Assembly: GCA_012845835.1 (NCBI GenBank)
Contig: JABAKD010000029.1
Location: 12,477,892-12,541,891, forward strand
DNA length: 64,000 nt
DNA from: Undaria pinnatifida
Taxonomy: Eukaryota > Sar > Phaeophyceae > Laminariales > Alariaceae
Direction of reading: 5' to 3'
Part shown: positions 33,298 through 43,967 of the stretch, one piece after another
Position numbering within the stretch: position 1 is the first letter of the stretch
How the letters are laid out: every line of letters starts with the position of its first letter
Translations under genes and position numbers: made by a program
The notes under the pieces: generated by a model
Databases searched by the model: none
The model's input: only the letters and a program-made list of their open reading frames with translations
Told to the model about the DNA's origin: nothing

Positions 33298-34810
33298 GTG
33301 TTTGATGCCGGTATAGCACGAATTCAACCGCGTGTTTCTTTCTGTTTCAGAGTACCGATAGATCAGAGCACAAACGCCTCGCTACACGTGACGAGGTTGT
33401 TATATCGAGGGTCAAGTTATTCCGCATGTTCCTTCCCGGAAGAGCGACACGTAGTATCACAGTGCTGCAAGAGTGTTAGTCCATGCTGCTACTTGATAAG
33501 CTACCGCGATAACGAAATACCGATCCTGTAAACTGTTTGGCAACCTTGACCAAAACGCGTATATATGATACGGTATCAGGTAAACTCCATAACAAACGCA
33601 GGAATGTTGACTATTTCCGTTTGTACTCAAAACGCTCGTATACTAAATACGTACATAAAATGTTTGAGCACCGAACTGTGGACTATAGGAACCTTATAAT
33701 CTACCCCATTCCCCCTGCTCATTGTTTTTGTTCCGGCATACAGCAGATACCGCTTAGCACAACACTCGGCACACGCGCATGATAAGGGCGGGGGGAGTTG
33801 AGGGGGTGGTCTAATAAAAGGAGGCTTGAACATAATCAAAATCCTATGATCAATCATTGTCAAGCAAAGCATGTCAGACCACAATATTATATTCATGATA
33901 CAGTGTGCACAACCGGGACAAGATCAGGGTGGAATCTTCAGTTTAACGAGAAGAACACATCCCGATATTTCCACCACATAATGCATCATTACACGTGAGT
34001 GATACTATATTTCCTCATTTCCGGTTTCTTTACTTCGTGTACCGCACTATGCTATATCGCTGTTGAGGTTGACAACCGGCTATTCTGGAGGTAGCCTGCG
34101 TTGTAGTATAAGACAACAAAAATTCAAAATATGTGACATCATCTCTCGTGTGTACCCGAAATATTATACTACTGGTACTAACAATACCCGTCATCATCTC
34201 CCGGGCGTACCTTAAATATAATACTACTGGTACTAACCATAACCCTACCGCTGTCAACCGTCACCAATGTATCTGTAAAACCGGATGACGTTGTTGTTCT
34301 TACATTAACTCGCATAATCAAGTGCGTGGTCACAGGACAGGCTCCAGTCACTCTGGAGCTGAGGAATACCCCAGGGAAAACACACACACAACCCAAGGTG
34401 GTACACGCATATATCACAGCTGACGCAATTTATGCCTGCACCAGAAACATATGAAAGTGAAATCGAGAGTCAATGTACGATGTGCCAGGTCCATACCGGT
34501 GCATACATCTCATTACTCACGCCTGGAGAAACCGACTATATACTCTTGCCACCCAAGAACAACCACCACGTATATATTACACGTAGTATCTATCACTACG
34601 CACTCGCACGACAGACGCAAGTCAATTCCAGAAAAGAGATAAATAAAAGAAAATACGACAAACGACAGGAAAGAAAAGAGAAGAAACCGGAACAGAAAGA
34701 AAACCAAAAAGGAGAGGAAAGGAAAGAATAAGACAAGGAAAGCAAGAATAGACAAAACAAGAGGAAGCAAGGAAAGGAAAAGAGAAAAAAAAAATAAAAA
34801 AATGTAATGC
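33298..34810. other. element B interior, no gene
   Basis: No pol motifs found. A 57-bp unit with ATACTACTGGTACTAAC is repeated twice at about 34137-34250. Purine-rich low-complexity sequence (AAGAGAAG/GGAAAG type) runs 34630-34800 and borders the LINE 3' end. Confidence 0.45.
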
Positions 34811-35930
34811 TAGCAGACCCTAGGAACTGGCTAAAGACGGCATTGGGCTCATAGAAGGTATCAAGTGTGCATCATCAATGACACCGGGGAGAATACGCAA
34901 CATGACGAAGAAGTCAGGGCGGTCTTGTGCTATCATGTGAAGGCCATTAGAAGGCTCACAACTTTCAAGACGATGATGGGCAAACCCAGATTTCAGTCTC
35001 TTGGGCATGACGCCCCCCCTTCCCCCTCCCTCCCCCCTACCCCCTACCCCCCCCCCCCCTCCCCCCCTCCCCCCTCCCCCCCTCCCCCCTTCCCCCCCTC
35101 CCTCCCCCCCCCCCTCCCCCCTCCCCCCCTCCCCCTTCCCCCCCCTCCCCCCCTCCCCCTTCCCCCCCTCCCCCCCTCCCCCCTCCCCCCCTCCGCCCTT
35201 CCCCCCTTCGCCCTCCCCCCCTCCGCCCTCCCCCCTCCCCCCCTCCCCGCATCCCCCGCATCCCCCGTCCCCCCCGTCCCCCCCTCCCCCCTCCCCGCCT
35301 CCCCCGTCCCCCCCGTCTCCCCCTCCCCCCGTCTCCCCCTCCCCCTCCCCCCCTGCCCCCTCCCCCCTCTTCCCCTCCCCCCTCCCCCCCTCTCCCCTCC
35401 CCCCCTCCCCTCTCCCCCCCTCCCCCCCCTCCCGCCCCTCTTCCCCCTCCCCCCGGTCGCTTAGAGATGCCGACGGTAAATGGCGCTGCCGCAGCCTTTG
35501 CGCGTCGCTCTGCAGCTTTGCGTCTCTCCGTTTCATGCCAATTCCGCATGAACAACTCGGCTCCTCCTCTACTCGTCGAAACCATCTGTCAACCTTCTGA
35601 GCAGTCTTTCGCAATCCTTCGAATTTCATTCCAAAGGCCGACATATCCTCCTTTAGATGATCAATCCAGTCTTTCTCTTGCCCCCCTGTGTAGGCCTCAC
35701 CACCAAGAAACTGCCCAAACATCACCCTCTGTGGCAGACGCTCCTCCCCCATAAGTGCTACGAATCCCGCAAACAACATCCTCCGTTTGCGCACCATCGC
35801 CTCTATGCTCTCGGAAGCTGTCTTAGCAAGCGCGTCGGCGTATGATACGATAGGGTGTGGTCGTCGCGCTTCCGTTTCCGCCATCCAAGGCATCGGAGGA
35901 GCATGGCGCGGTGACCCGTCGTAGGTATAT
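34811..35930 (-). pseudogene. 5'-truncated LINE fragment
   Basis: The minus-strand frame (35965-34820) begins within the LINE C-terminal domain: RPHPIVSYADALAKTASESI, a KRRMLFAGFVA segment and EKDWIDHLKEDMS. It is the same family as the LINE at 1-6818. A 5-base insertion near 35845 shifts the frame relative to the upstream KRKRDDHT segment. Truncation at the 5' end is typical of LINE insertions. Downstream the frame runs through an expanded G-rich tract. Confidence 0.8.
35010..35457. repeat. 450-bp C-rich (CCCCCT)n tract
   Basis: Nearly pure C/T on the plus strand, with runs of 4-10 C separated by single T. The minus strand is therefore a long array of G-runs with A or single-C spacers. It lies inside the LINE C-terminal ORF and would encode Gly/Glu/Arg repeats. 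Confidence 0.92.
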
Positions 35931-37042
35931 CGTACCAGGTTTTTTAATAGGAATATACACGGCACACGACCTAAATCAAATACTACGTTTCGGAGATGGC
36001 GAATTTGTTCTTAATTCCTTCCCTCTCGGGTGCGTGAGGGAAAATGGTTGATTAAAAATGAACCAAAGACCGAAAATACGGCTGTCGCAAGCAAGCGCCA
36101 GATACTGCTGACATCATCTATTCTCAACCCGTCAAGCATCCTGCATCCTGTGCCCAGTACCCTGTTGATCAGCAGAGATGTCATCCCACAAGCAAACACA
36201 TTTGTCGGTGGTTGGGGCAAGAGGGGCTGGGGGACAGGCACAAGCATTTATCCCGCCCGTCCCTCTGCCCAAGCTGCTCTGTCATTTGCTATGATTTAAC
36301 GCGAAAAAAAAAGTCTTAACCGCGAAGAATGCGAAAGGAAATGATCGTCTCAGCCGTCTCAGCCGCAAAGAGTAATATGTCATCGCTTACTTCAGTCAAT
36401 TACTGCTTTTGTACAGTTAGCAGTATCATATGTCGCGACAGCACTTCGTATGAGCCGGTCGCCCCGGTGGCGTATCAAGTTGTCCTCGAGCCTGGTATAG
36501 GTCAGTTTCGTGAGTTCGAGCCCCGTCGAGTGCATACTCGTATAAATTCATTGGGACTTTCTCTTGTGCACAGATTGACTTGCGGAAAGCGCGAGAGCGT
36601 GAGTTAGAAACGCTCGATGAAATATGCGCGATAAAAATTGAAGGCAAGAACCGGGGGAGAGAAGGGACGACACATGTGACCACGGCTTGTCCAGAAGCTG
36701 GAAAGTAAAAGTTAAAGAAAAAAAGAAGAAAGAAAATGATGTTTTTTCACACAGCGAAAGTCCACTATTAATACCTGCTGTATTACTCTAGAATCAACAC
36801 AAAGCCCAGACAGAAACAATTGTTCATGACATGGGGAAGGATTCTCCACCTGGGTATCCGTGCCTCTCACACCCAGCATCCTCCACCGCAACTAGCCACC
36901 TTGTGCCGGCCCCAACCCTGGCCCACGCATCAACGGGCTCAGCAGCCGCCGCTACAACGGAGCAGGACAGATACTGCTCGTAATTTAGTTTCACAACCAA
37001 ATATTCGAGCCATCCCTTCTCCCTCGTCTCAAACTGCTCCTG
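35931..37042. other. element B interior, no gene
   Basis: Contains the tRNA-like sequence at 36462-36535 and an A9 run at about 36304. Otherwise no coding motif is recognised. Confidence 0.4.
36462..36535 (+). other. tRNA-like sequence, second copy
   Basis: CGCCCCGGTGG at the 5' end and a B-box-like GAGTTCGAGCCCC at the spacing expected for a tRNA. It aligns with the complement of 20447-20520. It is not a foldable tRNA by eye. Probably tRNA-derived SINE remnants. Confidence 0.35.
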
Positions 37043-37720
37043 CTACCCCTGCGGCTGCTGCTGAGCAGTGCTCTCGCTCCCAGTCTCAAGCAGTGGGAAT
37101 ACGAGCTGTGACGTCCTAACAGGGGGTTGTGCCGCCGGAGGTTGCAGCTGCTGCTGCTGCTTCGATGGCAGCTGCAAGAGCTCCTCCTGCTCTTCCCCCC
37201 TCGTTTCTAATTCCACCTCATCTCTGCAAGCCACAGCCACGCCCGTCTTGAACTGCTGCCGCTGCTGCGGCTGCTGCTGTGCAGTACTCTCACTCCCAGT
37301 CGCAAGTAGTGGTAATACGAACTGTGACTCTGACCTGGCCACGCCCGCTCCCCTCCCTTGTATCTGACTTCGCTGCGATCGCATTTGCTCCTCCTGTCGT
37401 GAAGAGAAGCTTGAGAGCTCGAGGAGAAGTTGCAAGTACTTGCGAATGATGAGTTCCCTTTCCTCAATGCAACCTTCGATTCGGTAGAACTCGTTCCATC
37501 CTGCCGAGATCTGGTCTATGATCCGCAAACCATAACGGAAACCACCTTAATTTTTTTTCTCGAGTTGGTCCTGTATTGCGAGCAGCTCTTCCAGCTCCCG
37601 CATCTTGGCCCTTCGAGAGCTTCCCGCTCTCTCTACCAACGATTTCACGTCCCGGTCCACAACGCCCATATTTGCCTCACCCTCAGGCATGGTTCAAATA
37701 AGGCACCCAACTTGCTCCCT
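37043..37720 (-). pseudogene. Gag-like coiled-coil ORF of element B
   Basis: The main frame 37528-37043 (161 codons) starts in a helical charged region and continues into Gln-rich sequence with two copies of a PLL-TGSESTAQQQPQ motif. An upstream piece in another phase (about 37690-37550, VKSLVERAGSSRRAKMRELE) leads into it across a T8 homopolymer (37550-37557), a likely frameshift site. No knuckle is visible. The position just after the 5' LTR supports Gag. Confidence 0.5.
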
Positions 37721-37843
37721 TTCACGGGGAGGTCTGTTTTCGTGATATCTCTAGCTAGCTCTCTTCCGCAGAAGAGCCCACGTCACTCAACACCCTTAGC
37801 TTCGAACAGGGAAAGTACAGCGCACGGTACGCGATAATTATCG

Positions 37844-38151
37844 TGTTTGTTGATCTCTACGAGGTGTAGCGGGCTTACCCGTTGAGCTGACACTAGTGGG
37901 GTAGTGGAGCCACCGGTACGAAGACAAGTAAAAGACGTACAAATATCTATTAAGTTGCTCCTAGCCAAGGCGCAGCGTGGAGAGGAGAAGACTCACTCGG
38001 TAGAAGAAGCACAACGAGGGGTGACGACGAAATAGCCAAAATATTTGCACCATCTCGATATACCGCTACGATGTAGCCAACCTATCACTGGAAAACCCTA
38101 CTATACTCAACCGTCATCAAATCCGTATCATATCCAAGCATACAATCAACA
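37844..38151 (-). repeat. element B 5' LTR
   Basis: About 308 bp, ending AATCAACA next to the GATAC target duplication at 38152-38156. Confidence 0.85.
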
Positions 38152-38155
38152 GATA

Positions 38156-38458
38156 CAGACATACCTGCATCTCCGCTGATGTGCGCAGAACATCTCCTTT
38201 AACTCCTAAGCCAGACACCAATAATTTCCCTTTTTGAGAATAAGCTGCTGTACACCAGGGTAGTGTTCAGGGCTTACTACCCGACTACTGTTTCCCTATT
38301 CAAGCTTCTCAGCGTCCTCAGAAACGTGAGGCCGACGTTCTTATCCTTTAGCAAGTTGTCATTTCTTGTGTCCCTGTTCTCACGCCGCCTCCTCCGTGCC
38401 CCTCGAATACACGTCCCGATCGGCGGCGTTGATGTCCCTTGCTTTCTGTTTTTCTCAG
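38156..38458 (+). other. intron upstream of the membrane-protein exon
   Basis: Non-coding by inspection. It ends in a pyrimidine-rich tract with CTCAG (38454-38458), a good 3' splice site. No first exon is recognised here, and it may lie outside the window. Confidence 0.5.
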
Positions 38459-41102
38459 GATATACGATGGTTTCACCGATATGGTCTCCTACGAGTCGGA
38501 TTCCCATTGTGATAGTGGTGAATACGCCACGGGCATGACTGTATGGGCTTCCGACGCCTACGTCTACGGAATCACGCTAGAGTGTGTAGCAGTCACGGAC
38601 ACCTGTGTGCCCCCGAATTATCCTGCCAGTCTCCAGGAAGGTGCGTCGTCAGAGAGTGATATCGCCCTCGTGGAGCACAGTTTAATGCACTCTAAATATA
38701 AGACTGGTGCAGCATTAAGGGACTGTATTGGGGGGAAAAGGGCACGCGGGGCGTAACAAAGAGCCCCCTGTAAAACAGTTACTTTGACGCGGGCTACGGC
38801 AGAGGTAGTCCTTTTAGGACCCAGCCTTTTCAAAGGACCCAACCTTTTCGACTTGCGGGACTCCTTGGCTGGGGAACTAACCACCATCGTTAAAATCTCA
38901 TTTCCGTTATTTTACAAGTCACCAAGGCAACGACAGGGAGGTCACCTTAAGGGGTCTTTTCTTTGCAGTGGGGCGGGGTCACTCTCGCGAGTGTCCTATG
39001 CCCTTGCGGCTTTCAGCTTCCGTGCTGCATTTTCGCGCTATGAATCCGCAAATGGAACGTTTACCCGCGCTGCGCAAAGCTGTTGCCTAACGCATTTTTG
39101 TCAAAGCGAGGTACGGATCAACTCGTGCTAGTGGTTCGAACTCGATAGCGAAAAGCAGGGTATCCCCCTACCACCCTAGCGTTGGCCATGTGATTGGCAG
39201 TAGGATACGTTATCGGCCTACAGCCCATGGGTTTTTTCATTTGGTAAAGCGCACAAGAGTCCCAACAAGCCAGGGTTTACATAAGGAACCGAGCTACTCA
39301 GGAGGGGGCCCTAGACTCAATAGGCGCTCCCCTAACGTGTAGCGTGCACACCCTCTATGTGTCATCCATAACTACAGTACTGTAGTTATTGCTGTCGTCC
39401 GGCAACCTGCAGCATGAGCTCCAACGCCAGCAGCAGAATATGTACATCAAACGTGAAGTCGTGCTTGCGCTGGTATGGGCCGTGTGACGCTCTCCGGCGA
39501 GGAGGACTACTACTCTCAATTACCGCGCGATGTTGAGCGTTCCGTAAGCACGCGCGAGGAACGCCGATTGTCTCCAAGGCCTTTCAAGGTTGAATGCGAG
39601 CGGGGAAAAGAAACACACGAAATATATGCGACATGATGCATCGTTCTATTCTGACGCTGCAGGTATCCCGGTAGACGTGTATGCTACGAACGGGGTACAA
39701 CCACCTTTTGCAGGGACTCCTCGCTTGACGAGCTCTGCCCTTCACCCAAACACTGACTTCAACGCCTTTATAACTGGAAGGCCTGTGTTGGGGGAAAAAT
39801 TACTGTGAATTTGTATCGGGACGGGTTTTGGGGCTCTAAACGGGTTCAGGAGGAAGAAAGTGCACCCCGATGAGCAATCCCAAGGCCTACTACTGTAAGT
39901 CGAATGATGTTGCCAACGACAACGAGGCTGTCCAGTTCCGCAGTGGAGGAGTCCGATCGCTCGCAAATTGTCTTGGCCGAAAAGCGCTTCGTACCCTCTT
40001 CCCGCAGCACGCATCGGTAGACTGAAAGGAAGTGTAAGGCACGCGCGCCGTATGATCCTAGCGTGATAAAGGGTACGGATTCAAGAGCTTCTGCAGCATG
40101 ATGCGACCATGATAGTGCAGCTAGGTGTTGTTGTGCGGTCACACTACGTAAACGATTGATATTACAGTACCGCACATGTACGTTTTTCGTCGCGTTTGTC
40201 GGGTCCCAAACGGCTTACTCGCCCGGTGTATCAACGGTTGATATAAGTGTAAGGGTATGCTTCGTATGCGTTCAACCTATCATGATAATTGACCTCGGCG
40301 TTATTTTCGACCCAATCCACCCACTCCCGTTCGGTTTTTGTTTTGATGCCTTGCTCCCACGACACTCACAGCGCCTCCCTTCATCCCATGTGCGAAACTC
40401 ACGTGTCTGTCTCATTCCCCCACAGACGCGGCAAGCTCCGTTTCCCCCTCAGAGGATTCCACCCCTACTGTCAACGATGATGGAATGGGATATACATATT
40501 ATTACAGATATACTTCCTCCGAAGAAGTGATATCTTCCTCAGCGGACGATTCTAGCTATACTGTTGACACTGGTGGAACGACATCAACATATTTTTCGAG
40601 CGATATTTCCTCCGACGATGGAGCAACCGTCTCTTCCTCAGCGGACGATTCTAGCTATACTGTCGATAATGATGGAACGAGCTCTACAGATGATACGAGC
40701 GTTGCTCCTACCGACGACGGATCGAAGTCCGTTTCCTCAGCGAACGAATCGAGCACTGATTCCACGAACAAGGTGATCGCCATCTCTGCTTCCGTCGGGG
40801 GGGCTTTGGTGCTGATCGCGATAGTCATCGGCGTGACGATGTGCTGCTTCCGTCCCCGTTGCTGCCCTCGAAAGGGCGAGACACGTCAACACGAAACGGA
40901 AACCCCTCGGGCTTTGCCGGTCGGAGAAATTTCCAGGGTGATGGTGAAAGAAGACGGTGGTGACAAAGGTGACGATTTCTCCCCCCTCATACCAGCCGAG
41001 TTTAGACACGTCCTGACAGGGAGGTGTAGCATGCTTGGGACATGCTATATTGTGACTAACGGTGCTCCTCAGCAAAGAAACAACAATACGCTGTATTGCT
41101 GA
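38459..41102 (+). CDS. probable single-pass membrane protein, two 3' exons
   Basis: Exon 38459-38640 (acceptor CTCAG before it, donor GTGCGT after it) and terminal exon 40427-41102 (acceptor CCCCACAG) join in phase: the first ends with G, the second begins AC. The join gives an Asp between SLQE and AASSVSPSEDS. The first exon encodes about 60 residues with three Cys, including YATGMTVWASDAYVYG. The second is a Ser/Thr/Asp-rich stalk with SSSADDSSYTVD twice. A hydrophobic helix (VIAISASVGGALVLIAIVIG) follows, then a CCFRPRCCPRK stop-transfer and a cytoplasmic tail of about 75 residues. This fits a cell-surface type I protein. 5' exons and the start codon are not seen. Function unknown. Confidence 0.62.
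38641..40426 (+). other. GT-AG intron of the membrane-protein gene
   Basis: 1786 bp from GTGCGT to CACAG. At 38788 it carries GACGCGGGCTACGGCAGAGG, resembling the MITE terminus at 12776. No matching opposite end was found. A short open patch at 39660-39808 is preceded by CTGCAG and may be chance. Confidence 0.55.
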
Positions 41103-43242
41103 AGCAGCATATATTATTTACGATGGTACTTGAGCGGAGCACGTGCAGTAATTGGATAATATCAGCCTTAAGTCGAAATTAGGTGCAGAACGGAGGTTGT
41201 CTACGTGTATAGTCTAGGGCTCAAGTTGAAGCTTTACCGACGTTAATATTTCTTTTGTTTCGTTCTGCTGTTAGTGACTGATAAACACTGAAGGCCTCGC
41301 GCTGCGTTGTCCAATGGCAAGCCAAATAGTGACATTTGTATTCATTGGGTGCTTAGTTGGTAAGGTAATCCACCGCGTTGCAATCCAACGTAACAATCAA
41401 GTGCAGAAAACCCCGCGTGGGGAACTCAGACAAAATAGGCGCACTTCTACGGCAGCACACATGTAGCCTTCGACGCACCTTAACTTTGTTTCTCGCCCTC
41501 CCTCCCTCCCTCCCTCCACCTCTTAATATTCAGGTGCCGCGCTTCCGCCCCAGATATGTGTAATTCCCCCTCCGCTCCCGCCTCGTCCTTATGCTGGGCC
41601 TCCTTCATGTGATCAAGAAACGCCGCCACCACCATATTACGCTTGAGCCACGGAGTGCGCTGTCGCTGTGCTGACGAAACGAGGAGCAAGGCTTCGGTAG
41701 AGGGGTCACTGTTTGCGGCCCGTTAGTGCGAAGGGCTGCCACACGTCTGAGCTACATTGAGCTTTGTGCTTCTCTGGCGTCGCAGGTGCACCACCGCCAT
41801 GCGGTTGTGTATTGCGCTGTGTCAACTAAACTTGTTAAAGTCCGTCTCTGTTTTGAGGTACAGAGCCCCTCGAGTCAAGGCCTCCGTCCGTTTCTGTCAT
41901 TGAGGTACAAAGCCCCTCGAGTCGAAGCTACCGAAGGGGCGGTACCTTCTTTTTCACAACCGGATTGGAACCACTCGGGCGCGACTGACTCTGTACCTCG
42001 CGGACACAAAGACTTGCGCCGAAAGTTTTAGCGCGGCGTAGCTAACTATTCCATTGCGCATCCATCGCCATATTTAAACTTAAGCAGCTCGAAAGCGTAA
42101 GATCGCAAAGGAGGGGGGGGTTCACTCTCGTGAGCGACCCCGAGCCACACCAAACAAACACCGAACAACACCAAAACAACATAAGTGCCCTACCGTGGCC
42201 TTATTCCTCGCGCGAGCTGCGTATAGTCGGTAACGAAGTAGCGAAAACCGGGGCACCCTGCCTGGGGTGTCGTTGGTATTGCAGAAGTATTCACTGACGG
42301 CGTGGACGAGGACGAGGGTGGATGTGTTCTTATCATCTATGATTTGGAGTACGTTGCTGTCGTATCTGCCACGCCGTATAGCTTACATCAGAAGGTAGGG
42401 TTGAGCACCGGCTCAGGATGTACTGGCAGTACTAATCTACTGGCGGTATTAACCTATTGATGGACCCGGCCAGCATATTCACCAGTGGTTTTCATTTGAC
42501 GTACGTTCAATAAACGCGTACTATTATTGTACGACAACCCATCCAATGCTTGCGAATGAGGCTCCGGCCCCCTATTCCCCTCTCTCCCTCCTTATCTAGG
42601 TATTGTTCTCCTCTTTTTTAAAGACTACTTTCGTGATTGCTTTTGTAGCTATTGCAGATATCTGGGGTATGTGATATGGAGTTCTGGTGTGGCCTTTAGC
42701 TGCTCATCTGTGTTGCTATGTTGTTTTTCGTCTTCCTCGTTCTTTCTTTGTTGTTCACTGCTTATTTTTTGGAGGCAATTTTTGTTTTGTGTTCGCAGAA
42801 AAATCTCTGCCACCCCCCTCGGCTGTTGCTCCTTTTCGCGCGTTCCTTCGGTTTGCCTGTTCCCTGTTTGTATGCTAAAATATATCCGCCACCCCCCGGG
42901 TATTGACATTTTTCAAGCGTTCCTTTCTTCTACGTTTTTTGTACTTTCGGAACTATGCGTTGAGTACCTGCTACCTGACACCGGTAACACGTATAAGTAG
43001 CATTCCTTCGATATTTGATTTGTTTTTACGTTTTGTTTTGATATTTTGTTGGTCTGTGCTTTCCTGTATTTTGTTTGCTGGTGGGAGCCTACCACCCTGT
43101 GCCTCAAGGGTAGGAGCGATGGAGTAACAGTAAATACTAAACATCAAATATGATGTATACGTCAGAACCATTTGTGATACATTTGTACGCGAACACCAAC
43201 AACATGAAGAAGGTCACATCATGGCCACACGCTGCATGTACT
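41103..43242. other. region 3' of the membrane-protein gene, no confident gene
   Basis: A minus-strand frame at 41480-41689 (MVVAAFLDHMKEAQHK segment) looks protein-like but has no recognised family. A CCCT microsatellite is at about 41493-41518. At 41842-41935 a unit of about 47 bp with GAGGTACARAGCCCCTCGAGTC occurs twice in tandem. 42640-43120 is T-rich with weak internal repetition (CCRCCCCCC-G segments). Confidence 0.4.
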
Positions 43243-43439
43243 TTACTTGACATCTTCTAGATTGTTCTGCGTAGATGACCGCAACCACGCCTGTCCAATG
43301 CATTTTTGAGTCCCGATTGTGATGGTAAAATAAGCGAAAATGCGTTTTTTTAAGTCTTCCGCCAGCGCCTCCAGCGGACCCCCCTCACGAACCAGGGGGA
43401 GGCTACTGGCCAAGCTACTCTCGGCCGGTGTACTGCCGC

Positions 43440-43905
43440 AGTCCAGTATACTGTGGTATTCTTCAACTCTGTTACCGATCATTTCATTCAAGTATTAGGT
43501 TGGATGAGGCTTCCTGCTCCCGCAGAAAGCCCTCACCTGTGGATACACCACCCGCGCTGAGGGTGCCTTCGGTCGAAGCGCCCTCAGCGCAGCAGTATTT
43601 CCTGAGGGAAATGAACACAACTGCTAAAAGAATACCCAGTGTAGGGTGGGTGGGATGGTCTTGACTTTTTACGCTTCTCGCTGGTATCTCGTCGAGGATT
43701 TCGGGGACTATAACACGAGTGAGCTCGCTTCATAGACATTCCTAGTAATTGGTAGCAAACATATGGCTCCAACTATTGTGCCAACCGTGGGAACCTGAAG
43801 TTGGTTGACGATAGTACTGCGGTATTCTTTAACTCTGTTACCGATCGTTTCATTTAAGTATTGGATTGGATGAGGCCCTCCTGCTCCCACCGGTGGTCCG
43901 ACCCG
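43440..43905. repeat. pair of direct repeats downstream of the DIRS-type element
   Basis: About 95 bp at 43440-43535 is repeated at 43807-43902 with several substitutions: GTATTCTTYAACTCTGTTACC, then TCATTYAAGTATT and GGATGAGG. It lies beyond the 3' end of the tyrosine-recombinase ORF. In PAT/Ngaro-type elements the termini are split direct repeats, so this could be part of them. A near-perfect 11-bp inverted repeat (CGCTGAGGGTG...CGCCCTCAGCG) sits between at 43553-43591. Confidence 0.6.
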
Positions 43906-43967
43906 AACTTCTCTCTTTTCTGACCACCAGCCTGGAGCCATGTTACCTCAACCCACCCAAACTTACA

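Larger units (their letters stand above)
31671..38151 (-). mobile_element. LTR retrotransposon B, copia-like, old and decayed
   Basis: LTRs at 31671-31977 and 37844-38151 (about 307 bp, TGTTTGTTGATC...AACA) are flanked by a perfect 5-bp duplication GATAC (31666-31670 and 38152-38156). The sense strand is minus, from a Gag-like coiled-coil ORF near the right LTR to a copia RNase H fragment at 33001-33273. A polypurine stretch (sense AGCAGGGAGGC) abuts the 3' LTR. Most of pol is missing or unrecognisable, and a truncated LINE (34811-35930) is nested inside. LTRs differ at roughly twenty sites by eye. Confidence 0.82.

Noticed and set aside
35001-35600. Long proline-rich plus-strand ORFs
   Set aside because: They are read-through of the C/T microsatellite. 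The minus strand is the real (LINE) coding strand.
41345-41420. tRNA-like GTGCTTAGTTGGTAAGG with a possible anticodon arm
   Set aside because: The A-box is good, but the anticodon loop lacks the usual T33 and no B-box or acceptor pairing follows.
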